Source of the DNA: Chloroflexota bacterium
GTDB taxonomy: Bacteria > Chloroflexota > Limnocylindria > Limnocylindrales > CSP1-4
DNA: 64,000 nt
Reading direction: 5' to 3'
Assembly (NCBI GenBank): GCA_003141955.1
Contig: PLOC01000033.1
Span: 1 to 64,000 of the forward strand
Positions 15,501 to 23,725 of the stretch are shown here, piece after piece (the first letter of the stretch is position 1; every line of letters begins with the position of its first letter). The notes beneath the pieces are model-generated. The model was not told the DNA's origin. It made no database searches and saw only the letters and a list, made by a program, of their open reading frames with translations. The translations under genes were made by a program, and so were the position numbers.

Positions 15501-16030
15501 TCCACACCGATCCGCGAGTGGCGCTGGCCAAGGCGATGCAGGGCGCGGCGCTGATCCCGCCCAGGCCGGGCGCCGACGGGGCACTGGCCTTGATCTCCGT
15601 CGCGGAGCGAGACAAGAAGGAGCTGCCGCGCGTGGCGGCGGCGTTGTCTCGGGCCGGCTACCGATTCGCCGCCACCTTCGGAACCGCCGCCGAGCTGCGC
15701 AAGCTGGGCCACGAGGCGCAGGTCGTGGCCAAGATGGGGGAGCGGACCGGCGCGGGGCAGGTCACCATCCTGGATCTCATCGCCGGCGGATCGGTGCGGC
15801 TCGTGGTCAACACCCCCTCACCGAAGTCCGGCCCGGTCCGCGACGCGGCCGAGATCCGCCTCGCCGCCACGGCCCAGGGAATCCTGTGCCTCACCGCGAT
15901 CGAGACCGCCGTGGCCGCCGCCGAGGCCCTGGATCCGGACCTGCGAACGCGCCTGGCCGAGGTCCGCCCGCTGGGGGAGTGGGTGCCGGAGCCGGGCAAG
16001 CCCCGCGGAGCGGTGGCGGCCGCTCGCTGA
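12527..16030 (+). CDS. carB: Carbamoyl-phosphate synthase, large subunit
   Basis: An 1167-residue CarB that makes carbamoyl phosphate from bicarbonate, two ATP and ammonia supplied by CarA. Two homologous ATP-grasp halves are visible: the first begins SALIIGSGPVVIGQAAEFDY, the second ALVIGSGPVRIGQGIEFDY near residue 630; each has EVNPR (VIEVNPRVSRSSA and LIEVNPRASRTVP). The C-terminal MGS-like allosteric domain holds ALSRAGYRFAATFGTAAEL and VNTPSPKSGPVRDAAEIR, where UMP usually binds. GTG 12527 is preferred over ATG 12557 because it overlaps the leader-ORF stop exactly as in carA. It is 3.7 kb from carA, which is unusual for this pair. Confidence 0.95.
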   Translation: MRQSPLPAPTMPVPANPAPRAERPKPKSALIIGSGPVVIGQAAEFDYAGTQACRALRAEGVRTILVNSNPATIMTDAEVADAVYLEPLTVEAIEQVIAKERPEGLLAGLGGQTGLNLAVALARAGVLDRYNVRLIGTPLEAIEMAEDRELFRDLLDRIGQPYAPSWIVEGETEEARDAAAHEALTKIGLPAIIRPAFTLGGTGGGIVETEAAYWERTRTGLRLSPIHQVMIERCLVGWQEIEYEVMRDADDTCIAVCSMENVDPLGIHTGDSIVVAPVQTLPDPVHQRLRSASLAIIRALGVEGGCNVQFALSPDYADYAVIEVNPRVSRSSALASKATGYPIARVAAQIAAGRRLAEIPNVVTGTTVAAFEPALDYVVVKLPRFPFDKFPTADRTLGSQMKATGEVMAIDRTFGSALNKALRALEQAGAGWLAENAGWQATLDYLMEPAVAEPAFVTVDTSGLVCEARAHAERMAYPIVLKRFLAPSDSRLWRILALLRRGMPAERIRGVTGISAWFLWEFERAIALEREVRRYGARIAEPRDDEAATLLATVKRAGFGDRELAQMAGPGVTAEAIRLARMELGLVPGYAMVDTCAAEFAAETPYFYATYAAAGSEPELPPVERPAALVIGSGPVRIGQGIEFDYCAVQAAAELREQGWQAVMINSNPETVSTDFDASSRLYFEPLDSESVRSVVEAESPDGRPMLGAFVQFGGQTPLNLAESLAAAGIPLLGANLETIDQAEDRIRFANLVEAVGIPQPEGGMARSIEEALALADRIGYPVIVRPSFVIGGLAIDFSYSPSDLVEQLARATVVDPDRPVRIDRYLEGVEVDVDAISDGETVLIPGLLEHVERAGVHSGDSVGMFPPQTVSVSDQELIVAAMDRIVRALDVHGLVNAQFIVRDDGVYLIEVNPRASRTVPFMSKVTGVPMVKLAVRIALGETLREMGWGNGLLEPPPLVAVKAPAFSTAKLRGVDPSVGPGMQSTGEVIGIHTDPRVALAKAMQGAALIPPRPGADGALALISVAERDKKELPRVAAALSRAGYRFAATFGTAAELRKLGHEAQVVAKMGERTGAGQVTILDLIAGGSVRLVVNTPSPKSGPVRDAAEIRLAATAQGILCLTAIETAVAAAEALDPDLRTRLAEVRPLGEWVPEPGKPRGAVAAAR

Positions 16031-16090
16031 CGGGCCGCGTTCGCAGGCCCGCCGCGGGACGGAACGGCCCCCTGCTTCGTCAATCAGGTC

Positions 16091-16672
16091 ATGATGGAGG
16101 TCGTGACCGTCGAGAGAGGGAGCCAGGAGGCGCTCGAGCGAGTTGGGAGCGCCCGTTCCGGGGCCGACGTCGAGGGCATCGACGCCAGCTTCGAGGCGCT
16201 TTATCGGCAGCGCTACCGCGACGTCTACCGCTACGCCCTGCTGATGCTGCGCAGCGCCGAGGACGCCGAAGACGTGACCGGCGAGGCGTTCGGGCGCGCC
16301 TACGCTGCCTGGTGCTCCGGCCACGGGCCGGCCGGCCAGGCATTGCCCTGGCTGTTCCTGATCACTCGCCGGCTGGTCATCGACAGGACCCGCCGTCGCC
16401 GGCTGCTGTCGTGGCTGCCGCTGGCGAGCCTCCATTCGACCCATGAACCGGCGGACGATGCCGACACCGGCCGAACCGAGTTCTGGCTGTGGTTCGACCG
16501 CTTCGCCCGCGAGCTGCCAGCGCGACAGCGGGAGGTTCTCATCCTGCGTTATCAGCGCGACCTGGACGACCCCCAGATCGGCGAGATCCTGGGGATCTCG
16601 GCTTCCGCCGTCCGCTCGCTGGTGGCTCGCGCGTGCGCGACTCTGCGCCGCAACCCGGAGATCTGGCGATGA
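16091..16672 (+). CDS. ECF-type RNA polymerase sigma factor
   Basis: A 193-residue group 4 sigma factor. Region 2 is seen in FEALYRQRYRDVYRYALLML and EDAEDVTGEAFGRAYAAW; region 4 in LPARQREVLILRYQRDLDDP and the helix-turn-helix IGEILGISASAVRSLVARA. ECF sigmas direct transcription of stress or envelope genes and are usually held by a membrane anti-sigma factor. The next gene overlaps its stop (ATGA) and encodes a membrane protein, the natural candidate for that control. Start 16091 has a second ATG right after it. Confidence 0.9.
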   Translation: MMEVVTVERGSQEALERVGSARSGADVEGIDASFEALYRQRYRDVYRYALLMLRSAEDAEDVTGEAFGRAYAAWCSGHGPAGQALPWLFLITRRLVIDRTRRRRLLSWLPLASLHSTHEPADDADTGRTEFWLWFDRFARELPARQREVLILRYQRDLDDPQIGEILGISASAVRSLVARACATLRRNPEIWR

Positions 16673-17826
16673 ACGAGAACGAGATGGATGTTTTGGGGGC
16701 GTCTGATGATGACGTCCTCGGCGGTGTTCGGAAGCGAATCTCGGCGGTCGAGCCGTTGCTCCCGCAGCCGCCGGCGTGGAAGCCCGGAGCGGACGCCCGG
16801 GCCACTGGAGAACAGGGAGGTCGAGTGAATCTCCAGATCCGTCCCGCGGGCGCCTTCGGCTTCGGAGGCGTGGTCGCCGTCACGCTGGTCGCCGTGATCC
16901 TCGCGATCTCGTTCGGGGCTCAGGGCTCACACGGCACGGGCCGCCCAAGCCCCGCCAGCGCAACTCCGGTGGCCTCGGGCGTGCTGCCAATCGTCGCTCC
17001 ATCGGTAGTGACGCCGACCGACCTCCCGACCGACGGCCGGACTCTGGGCAATCAGGACGCGCCCGTGACACTCGACGTCTGGGTCGATTTCCGGTGCACG
17101 GCCTGCGAGGACTTCAACGTGGAGACCCTGCCGCAGCTGATCGCCAACTACGTGCGGCCCGCCAAGCTCAAGATCGTCTACCACGATCTCCTGGTCATCG
17201 ACAGTCAGGACGGGACCACCGAGTCGCGCGACGCCGCCGACGCGGCCCTCTGCGCGGCCGACCAGGGCAAGTTCTGGGCCTACCAGGACTGGCTGTTCGC
17301 GAACCAGTCGCCGACCGAGAAACCCGGCGCGTTCACGCTCGATCGCCTGACCGAGCTGGCTCAGAGGGCCGGTCTGGACATGACCGCGTTCGAGCCGTGC
17401 CTCACGAGCGGCAAGCACAACGCCGAAATCGTGGCCGAATCCCAGCTGGCGCCGTCGTCGCTGATCGGCGTGCCATCCTTCTTCGTGAATGGCACCGCGC
17501 TTGGCCCCGGTGCGGGCGGCGGTGTGAGCACGTATGCAGACGTGGCGGCTGCCATCGACGCGGCACTCCCCAAGACGGCCGCCTCCAGCGCTCCGCCCGT
17601 CGCCGCGGGCACGTTCCTCGTCTACACGGTCTCGTCCAAGGACAAGAGCCTGAGTGGCATCGCTGGCAAGTTCGGGATCTCTCTCGCGCAGCTGGAGCTG
17701 GCAAACCCCCTGTCGACGTTTGCGAGCCACAACTACGACATCATCTATGCGGGCATGACCATCTACATCCCGTGGCAGACCTGGGTCCCGACGCCGCCGG
17801 TTCCGTCGTTGACGACGTCGCCGTAG
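16669..17826 (+). CDS. Membrane-anchored DsbA-like thioredoxin with LysM domain
   Basis: A 385-residue protein: a cytoplasmic N-terminus of about 60 residues, one membrane helix (GFGGVVAVTLVAVILAISFG), a linker, then a DsbA/thioredoxin-like domain starting TLGNQDAPVTLDVWVDFRC with a CTAC active site and the cis-Pro region SSLIGVPSFFVNG. A C-terminal LysM-type module (FLVYTVSSKDKSLSGIAGKF, then MTIYIPWQTW) would bind cell-wall glycan. The N-terminus sits where an anti-sigma domain would be and overlaps the sigma gene, but no zinc-binding HxxxCxxC is seen. A redox-sensing or protein-folding role at the cell surface is inferred. Confidence 0.8.
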   Translation: MNENEMDVLGASDDDVLGGVRKRISAVEPLLPQPPAWKPGADARATGEQGGRVNLQIRPAGAFGFGGVVAVTLVAVILAISFGAQGSHGTGRPSPASATPVASGVLPIVAPSVVTPTDLPTDGRTLGNQDAPVTLDVWVDFRCTACEDFNVETLPQLIANYVRPAKLKIVYHDLLVIDSQDGTTESRDAADAALCAADQGKFWAYQDWLFANQSPTEKPGAFTLDRLTELAQRAGLDMTAFEPCLTSGKHNAEIVAESQLAPSSLIGVPSFFVNGTALGPGAGGGVSTYADVAAAIDAALPKTAASSAPPVAAGTFLVYTVSSKDKSLSGIAGKFGISLAQLELANPLSTFASHNYDIIYAGMTIYIPWQTWVPTPPVPSLTTSP

Positions 17827-17933
17827 CCGGCGTCGAGATAGGAGTTGGCCCTGTCCAGCGGGCACTGGCTCGGCTAACCTGAGCGCGCGCCGCAACCCGG
17901 CGCACTGTCAGGTCCCGCCGCCAGGGTTCTTTC

Positions 17934-19307
17934 GTGACGCCTTCGCTACCCGGCCTTCGATTCCGCCTCCTCGGCTTCCCGGTCACGATCGGGGTCGACT
18001 TCCTGCTGATCACCCTGATCATTGGCCTGGGGGCCCGGCCCGGCGTCGGCATCCTCGAGTGGGTCGTGGTGGTGGCGGTCTCGCTCCTCATCCACGAGCT
18101 CGGGCACGCCTTCGCCTTGAGCATGTACAACATCCACCCGGAGATACGGCTGTGGGGCATGGGTGGGCTCACGATCTCGGGCTTCGTGCTCCCGCCGCGC
18201 AAGTCGATCCTGGTCAGCCTGGCGGGCCCGCTGGTCGGGATCCCGGTCGCGATCGCGGTCATGGTGGTCAAGCCATGGCTTCCGGCGAGCAGCCCAGTCA
18301 CGGATGCGGCCAGCGACCTGATATTCGTCAACCTGTGGTGGGGCATCCTGAACCTGCTGCCGATCGCCGGGCTGGACGGCGGCAGCGTCGTCACGAACCT
18401 CTTCGTGGTCGCGCTGGGCCTGCGCGGCAAGCGGCCGGGCCTCGTCATGGTGGCGGTCGCCAGCGCCGTGATCGCCATCGGCGCGACCTTCGTCGGCTTC
18501 TTCTACCTGACCATCGTCGTCTTCTTCTTCGGGCTCTTTAACCCGGAGCCGTATCTGACGGTGTGGCAACTCGCCTCGGGCGGGCCAGGCGGGCAGCGCG
18601 CGGCCGGCACGACGCCGTCGAAGGGCGCCTGGGCGGGGCCGACAGTGGAGTCGCGCTCGAACTCGGGCGCCGATCGACAGGGCGGCGAGGGGCGCGGAGG
18701 GGGCCGGCAGCCGGTGGTGATGGTGGCGGCGGAGTCGCGTCGCGCCTTCGGGGAGGCTCTCGCAGAAACGATGCCGGGCGGCACAGGAGAGGCCGCGTCG
18801 ATGGACCTCGACGAGCTGGAACGCCGGCCGGCGCCGCTCCTGCCCGATGTGATCGGCATGGTGGCGAATCGCGACGATCCGGCCGTGGCGGCCCGCCTCG
18901 CGACGGAGACCGACCCTCTGGCGGTGTTCGGGATCGTCACACGGGTCGTCGAGGCCAGGCGGGTCTCGCAGCTCCTCGGCGTGCTGCGGCGCGACCAGAC
19001 GGGCGATCGAATCCCGGCCCTGCTGAAGCTGCAGGTCGGCCTGCATGCTCTCGGCCGGTTCGAGGATTCGATGGCCGCGGCGTCGATGCTCGGGCGGTCC
19101 GGCGGCGCCCGGAGCGCCGCACTGGAGGCGCGGAGCGCGGCCCGGGCTGGCGATCGGAAGAGGGCGGCAGCGGCCCTGGAACGGGCGCTCGAGCTCGGCC
19201 CGGTCCGACTCTCGGACGCCGCCCTGGGCGACATCGCTCGTTTGGGACCGGACCGCAGGATCGCCGACCTGCTGGCAAGGCTCCGGAGCTCGACTTCTCC
19301 CAACTGA
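17934..19307 (+). CDS. Site-2-protease-type (M50) membrane metalloprotease
   Basis: A 457-residue protein. The first 200 residues are an M50 core with several membrane helices, zinc motif HELGH at residues 54-58 (SLLIHELGHAFAL), and the third ligand in NLLPIAGLDGG. It cuts substrates within the membrane, often anti-sigma factors. After about residue 215 a hydrophilic Gly/Arg-rich linker leads to a helical-repeat tail (VARRVSQLLGVL-like, GLHALGRFEDSMAAASML) that looks TPR-like. GTG at 17934 sets the usual N-terminus. The neighbouring ECF sigma pair makes a regulated-proteolysis link possible but unproven. Confidence 0.83.
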   Translation: MTPSLPGLRFRLLGFPVTIGVDFLLITLIIGLGARPGVGILEWVVVVAVSLLIHELGHAFALSMYNIHPEIRLWGMGGLTISGFVLPPRKSILVSLAGPLVGIPVAIAVMVVKPWLPASSPVTDAASDLIFVNLWWGILNLLPIAGLDGGSVVTNLFVVALGLRGKRPGLVMVAVASAVIAIGATFVGFFYLTIVVFFFGLFNPEPYLTVWQLASGGPGGQRAAGTTPSKGAWAGPTVESRSNSGADRQGGEGRGGGRQPVVMVAAESRRAFGEALAETMPGGTGEAASMDLDELERRPAPLLPDVIGMVANRDDPAVAARLATETDPLAVFGIVTRVVEARRVSQLLGVLRRDQTGDRIPALLKLQVGLHALGRFEDSMAAASMLGRSGGARSAALEARSAARAGDRKRAAAALERALELGPVRLSDAALGDIARLGPDRRIADLLARLRSSTSPN

Positions 19308-19362
19308 TTCGCGTCGGCCGCCCCGGAAGGCGGCGGGCTCCGCTCCGGCCTGCGACAGCGCG

Positions 19363-20688
19363 TTAGGCGTGCTCGAGCAGGGTGACCGGGGTCTCGGCCA
19401 GAATCGGCTCGACTTCGGCCTCCCCCACGGCAGCCGCGACCTCCCGGGCCGCGCGGTCGGCGCCGCGGAACCACCTCCACAGCAGGGACGTGGCGATCGT
19501 GTAGAGCACGATGATGGTGATGAAGTCCACGGTGTAACCCGTTGTGAAGCCGAGCCTGCTCTGCAGCTCGCCGTAGTAGAGCGGCGCGACTGTCTCGCCC
19601 AGGGACCACGACAGCGTCATGCCGGCCGCCAGCGTTGCTCTCTCGGCCGCGGAGACGTGCTCCATGGCGAAGGCGTCGAAGATGGGACTGCCGGCGTTCA
19701 TCATGGAGTTGCGCACGGCCAGGGCCACGATCACGGTCCACAGCACCGGGGAGAATCCGAGGACCAGCAGGAAGGGGATGCTGGACGCCTGGACCAGGAC
19801 GATCGATCCGATCCGGCCGAAACGCCGCGCCAGGGCCGGTTGCGCGATTATCGCAAACGTCGTTCCCAGGTACGCGATCGCGATGACCGCGTTGATCTCG
19901 GGCAGGCCCAGGTTGAACTTCTTCTGCACGAAGACGTTGAGGAACGGGATGAGCTGGCCGGCGCCGAGAGCCGTGATGAAGCCGGGCAGGAGCAGCCGCG
20001 CGAACAGGCCACGGTCCGACACCGCGATGCCGAACCTGTGGCCCTGCGCGCGGCGCGGGCGATCGAGCCCGGGGCGGTCGCTCGTAAGAGGCAACACCGT
20101 GACCACCGAAAGGACACCGAGCAGCGCGATCCCCACGATCAGCACCCGGTATGGCGCCGGACCCCCGCCGAGCCCGAGAGTGGTGGCCAGCACGGTCGCG
20201 ATCGCGCCGCCTGCCAGCATGGCCACGACCGCCGTCATGTTGTTAATGGCGAACCAGATCGCGAAGTACTCGTTTCGCTGGTCAGGCCGGGTGTGCTCGG
20301 CAATGAAGGGGATCTGGACGACGCTCACGGCCTGAGAGCCCGCACCGAGGGCCGCTACTCCCACGAAGAGCAGCGCCACGTTTCCGGGCAGCACCGCGAG
20401 CATCGCGACGGCCACCATGGCCATGCCGCCGATCATGACCGCGCGCCTGCCGATGCGGTCCGAGAGCGCGCCGCAGGGGAGCGCCACGAGGACACCCGCC
20501 AGCATCGCGACGGACATCAGCTCGCCCATCGTCGAAGGGCTGAGGCCGATTGCCCCGACGTACAGGTTGAAGTCGGCCCAATAGAGGCTGATGACGGCGC
20601 CGTAGACGATGGTCGTGACAAGGAACAGCCGGGCGTCACGGCTGAATCCGGTGAAGCTCCTCATGTACCGGACGAAGGCCTGAGTCAC
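19363..20688 (-). CDS. Major facilitator superfamily transporter
   Basis: A 441-residue membrane protein with 12 predicted helices. The loop 2-3 signature GALSDRIGRRAVMIGG and an MFS-type central loop (TSDRPGLDRPRRAQGHRFG) are clear. The family exports drugs or moves small solutes by proton exchange; the substrate is unknown. It is the last gene of a likely transcript that starts at a small ORF (20753-20977) behind a palindromic operator shared with the upstream ArsR gene, so it probably is the ArsR target. Convergent with the M50 gene; the 55-bp gap contains a GCCGCC/GGCGGC stem. Confidence 0.85.
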   Translation of the reverse strand: MTQAFVRYMRSFTGFSRDARLFLVTTIVYGAVISLYWADFNLYVGAIGLSPSTMGELMSVAMLAGVLVALPCGALSDRIGRRAVMIGGMAMVAVAMLAVLPGNVALLFVGVAALGAGSQAVSVVQIPFIAEHTRPDQRNEYFAIWFAINNMTAVVAMLAGGAIATVLATTLGLGGGPAPYRVLIVGIALLGVLSVVTVLPLTSDRPGLDRPRRAQGHRFGIAVSDRGLFARLLLPGFITALGAGQLIPFLNVFVQKKFNLGLPEINAVIAIAYLGTTFAIIAQPALARRFGRIGSIVLVQASSIPFLLVLGFSPVLWTVIVALAVRNSMMNAGSPIFDAFAMEHVSAAERATLAAGMTLSWSLGETVAPLYYGELQSRLGFTTGYTVDFITIIVLYTIATSLLWRWFRGADRAAREVAAAVGEAEVEPILAETPVTLLEHA

Positions 20689-20752
20689 GGGTCCCCACTC
20701 GAGCGTGCGTTACGGAGCGTGCGTTACAGAGCGTGCGGTGACGGAGCGCGTC

Positions 20753-20977
20753 CTACGAGCGCATAAGGTCCGGACAGGGCGGTTCGTCTTCGCGGAGGGT
20801 ACGCCCCACCACGATGAGGAGTCGGCCCAGACGCAGATGGATGCCGCTGACGGGTCCAAGCGGCCTTCGCGGTCCTTCGGATCGGCTGGTGCGGCGCGCT
20901 TCCAGGGCGTCAGCGCGCATCTCCGCCTGTTGCGTTTGGACCATGCGAAGAACCTGTTCGGGTGGTTGGTACCACAT
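20753..20977 (-). CDS. Small basic protein upstream of the MFS gene
   Basis: A 74-residue protein starting at ATG 20977 (MWYQPPEQVLRMVQTQQAEM) with AGGAGAG eight bases upstream. It has an amphipathic N-terminal helix, an Arg-rich middle and a C-terminal IHLRLGRLLIVVGRTL. A similar short protein with the pattern HRLGFGLIRVGSML precedes the ABC permease at 38951, which suggests a family of small ORFs placed before transporter genes. No known function. Confidence 0.6.
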   Translation of the reverse strand: MWYQPPEQVLRMVQTQQAEMRADALEARRTSRSEGPRRPLGPVSGIHLRLGRLLIVVGRTLREDEPPCPDLMRS

Positions 20978-21013
20978 TCGATCTACTCTCCTGGTCAGGG
21001 GTTTGGATATCAG

Positions 21014-21033
21014 AGTTAGCTGTGTATCTAACA
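21014..21033 (-). promoter_or_regulatory. Palindromic operator before the small ORF/MFS genes
   Basis: Read on the minus strand: TGTTAGATACACAGCTAACT. It shares TGTTAGATA, a 4-base gap and GCTAAC with the site at 22181-22200. It lies 36 bp before the small-ORF start, within the expected promoter. Confidence 0.7.
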
Positions 21034-21069
21034 CGGGGTCGCTCAGAGCCGACGGTCGGCACCGATGGG

Positions 21070-22086
21070 TCAGCGCGCCAGAAAGGCGACCAGCTCCGGT
21101 CCGGCCTGTTCGACACGGTCCCGTCGAAGCGTGTAGTAGGTGAGGTTGCCCTGCTCGGTCATCGTCACCAGGCCGGCGCTTCGAAGCTGAGCCAGGTGAT
21201 GGCTGACCGTCGGTTTGCTGAGTTCGAGCTCGGTGGCGAGCTCGGTGAGATAGCGGTCACGTTCGGCCAGCAGGCACAGGATGCGCAGCCTGCTCTCGTC
21301 TCCCAGGGCGCGATAGAGGCGCACCGTCGCCACCGGAGGAGCGGCCCTGCCGCCGGCCCCGAGAGCCGAGTCGGCGATCGGGTAGCAGACGAGCGTGATC
21401 TCGCCGACCTTGGTCAGCGAGTTGTACGGCCGGCCGAAGTAGCTGGGCGCCAGAACGATCCGGCGGGTCCTTTGCTCCGGCACCATTCGGATGCCGTTGG
21501 TGGCCTTTTCGACGAAGCCGAGTGGATTGGCAACGGCATCGTCCATGTGGCGCCCGGCGACGTCTCGGTCGAGCATCCGGCCCACGCGCACTTCGATCTG
21601 CTCGAAGCGAGGGAGCCACGCGTGAAGCACCCGGCGCGCGCCCGGCGCGAGCTCACCCAGGGTCTCCGGCATAACCGCGTGGCCCCTCCAATGCTCCAGC
21701 TGGTCGCCCAGCGCGGCGTAGGCCTCGGCGTCACCGTTGAGGGCCCTGTGGGCCGAATCGGTGAGTTCCGGGCTCTCGAGCAGTTCGCCGAACAGGCACT
21801 CGAGCAGATCGGCGTCGGGAAGCTGGTCGACCGCAGCCACGACCTGGCGGGCGGTCTTGATCTCGGGCCGAACCACGAGCAGCCGGCCGACCTCGGACAC
21901 GAAGCCGACGCAAGCCCTGGCGGACTCACTTTCGCCAACTTCGTTGAGGGCTGCCGCGCGCGACTCCTGGAGCCAGGTCCGGTCCTCCGGCAGGAGATCC
22001 TCGAGTTCGCCGCAATCCGCGCAGGCGCTCACGAGGAAGTCGTAGCCCGTGCGCGGATCGAGTTGGACTGTCGGCATCTGAGGCAT
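21070..22086 (-). CDS. ArsR-family regulator with long N-terminal domain
   Basis: A 338-residue protein. The last 90 residues are an ArsR winged helix: VRLYRALGDESRLRILCLLA, TELATELELSKPTVSHHLAQ as recognition helix, and LVTMTEQGNLTYYTLRRDR as wing. The first 240 residues are a separate, mostly helical domain (FLVSACADCGELEDLLPED onward) typical of longer ArsR proteins, possibly for ligand sensing. ATG 22086 is preferred; a GTG at 22158 with an AGAGGA upstream is the alternative. Matching palindromes before this gene and before the small ORF/MFS genes suggest autoregulation and control of the exporter. Confidence 0.8.
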   Translation of the reverse strand: MPQMPTVQLDPRTGYDFLVSACADCGELEDLLPEDRTWLQESRAAALNEVGESESARACVGFVSEVGRLLVVRPEIKTARQVVAAVDQLPDADLLECLFGELLESPELTDSAHRALNGDAEAYAALGDQLEHWRGHAVMPETLGELAPGARRVLHAWLPRFEQIEVRVGRMLDRDVAGRHMDDAVANPLGFVEKATNGIRMVPEQRTRRIVLAPSYFGRPYNSLTKVGEITLVCYPIADSALGAGGRAAPPVATVRLYRALGDESRLRILCLLAERDRYLTELATELELSKPTVSHHLAQLRSAGLVTMTEQGNLTYYTLRRDRVEQAGPELVAFLAR

Positions 22087-22180
22087 CGTCAGTCCCGGCC
22101 TGACGAGGCCGCCGGATCGCTCCCGAGCGGTACGCGGTGGGTTCTGGAGCCCTGCCACTTCTAGCGATTCCTCTTACTCA

Positions 22181-22200
22181 TGTTAGATAGAAGGCTAACA
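22181..22200 (-). promoter_or_regulatory. Palindromic operator before arsR-type gene
   Basis: TGTTAGATAGAAGGCTAACA, an inverted repeat TGTTAG-N8-CTAACA. On the minus strand a TTGACT at about -35 lies upstream and the palindrome overlaps the -10 position, the place for a repressor. The remaining 200 bp to the M16 gene show nothing else. Confidence 0.7.
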
Positions 22201-22414
22201 AGGCGCGAAGGGCAAGTCAAGGGCGGTGCAGGGTACGCGCCAGGCGAGATGGGGCATCCGGCCCGGTTTCGATTGCCCGGCCGGGCGGTGGCTCACAGGG
22301 AGGTCGTGGAGCCTGCCGCCAACCCTCGCCGTGGCGGCGGCCCGTACAATGCATGGGCCGCGGCGTCGCTGTCACTGAATCGCGCGACCGCGCATCCTCC
22401 AGGAGCCCCACCGC

Positions 22415-23725
22415 ATGACCGCACCGACAGTCAGGTTCACCGACGAGCGATTGGCCAACGGGCTGCGGCTGATCATCGCCGAAGACCATCTGGCCCCGGT
22501 CGTCGCGGTCTGCATCTGGTATGCGGTCGGCTCCAAGAACGAGGTTCCCGGCAAGACCGGCTTTGCCCACCTCTTCGAGCACGTCATGTTCCAGGGCTCT
22601 CGCCACGTTGCCAAGACTGAGCACATGGGCCTGGTCCAGGCGGCCGGCGGGACGCTCAACGGCACGACCTGGCTGGACCGAACCAACTACTTCGAGACGA
22701 TGCCGAGCCACCAGCTGGAGCTGGCGCTGTGGCTCGAGGCCGACCGGATGGCGACGCTTCTGGACGCCCTCAACCAGGAGAACCTCGACAATCAGCGCGA
22801 CGTCGTCAAGAACGAGAAGCGCTCGAGCTACGACAACCGACCCTACGGCCAGTGGTTCCACAAGCTCCAGGAACAGCTCTTTCCGCCGGAGCATCCGTAC
22901 CATCATCCGACGATCGGGTCGATGGAGGACCTGGACGCGGCCTCGCTCGAGGACGTGGCCGCTTTCTTCCGGACCTACTACGCGCCGAACAACGCGGTCC
23001 TGGCGATCGCCGGCGACGCCGATCCGGCGCAGGCTCGGGCCTGGGTGGAGCGCTACTTCGGCGAGATAGCGGCGAATCCGAGGATCCCGCCGCTGGGCGA
23101 CGTGAGCTTGCCGCCCACGCTCGGGGCCGAGAGTCGCGAGGTGATCGAGGATCGGGTGCCGCTGCCGCGCCACTACTTCGGCTTTCGGGCGCCTTGCTTC
23201 GGCGATCCGCGGCTGGAGGCCCTGGAGGTCGCGTGCCAGATACTGGCCGGCGGAAAGGGCAGCCGGCTGTACCGTCGGCTCGTGCGCGACGAACGGATCG
23301 CCCAGGACGTCGCGTTCTTTGCCCTCGGGTTCGTCGGTGGGGCATCGATCGCAGCCGGCCAGGCGACGGTTCGGCCGGGAGTCGATCCGGAGGTCGTCGA
23401 GCGCGCCTTCGAGGAGGAGCTCGAACGGCTTGGTCGGGAGCCGGTGACGGCCGACGAGCTCGCCCGGGCGCGGGCACTGATCGAGACGTTCGAGCTCGAG
23501 GCGCTCCAGCGGGTTGAGGAGCGGGCTGATCGGCTGGCTATGTTAGCCACCCTGCTCGACGACCCGGACCTCATCAACCGCCAGCTGGAGCGGTATCTAG
23601 CGGTGACCCCGGCGGAGATCCAGGCCGTGGCCGCGGAGGTGTTTCGGCCGGAGAACCGCGTCGTGCTCACCTACGTGCCCGCCGCCGGAGCGGCCAGGGG
23701 TCAGGACGAGGAGTCGGCGGCATGA
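22415..23725 (+). CDS. M16 zinc peptidase (catalytic subunit)
   Basis: A 436-residue M16B peptidase. The inverted zinc motif HxxEH is at residues 52-56 (GKTGFAHLFEHVMFQGS) and the third ligand is the Glu in VKNEKR near 134. The second half carries the M16_C fold (LPRHYFGFRAPCFGDPRLEA) with GGKGSRLYRRLVRDE. It probably forms a clam-shell dimer with the next gene product, which lacks the zinc motif; such pairs degrade peptides. No signal peptide is seen, so it is likely cytosolic. The two genes overlap by 4 bp. Confidence 0.9.
   Translation: MTAPTVRFTDERLANGLRLIIAEDHLAPVVAVCIWYAVGSKNEVPGKTGFAHLFEHVMFQGSRHVAKTEHMGLVQAAGGTLNGTTWLDRTNYFETMPSHQLELALWLEADRMATLLDALNQENLDNQRDVVKNEKRSSYDNRPYGQWFHKLQEQLFPPEHPYHHPTIGSMEDLDAASLEDVAAFFRTYYAPNNAVLAIAGDADPAQARAWVERYFGEIAANPRIPPLGDVSLPPTLGAESREVIEDRVPLPRHYFGFRAPCFGDPRLEALEVACQILAGGKGSRLYRRLVRDERIAQDVAFFALGFVGGASIAAGQATVRPGVDPEVVERAFEEELERLGREPVTADELARARALIETFELEALQRVEERADRLAMLATLLDDPDLINRQLERYLAVTPAEIQAVAAEVFRPENRVVLTYVPAAGAARGQDEESAA

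Noticed and set aside
12410-15712. An 1100-codon open frame antisense to carB
   Set aside because: High-GC coding DNA often leaves the complementary frame open. The translation is Arg/Asp/Gly-rich with no domain, and carB is certain.
18560-18720. Domain boundary in the M50 protein as a possible gene fusion by frameshift
   Set aside because: The Gly/Arg linker is in frame and reads smoothly into a helical-repeat tail, so a natural two-part protein is simpler.
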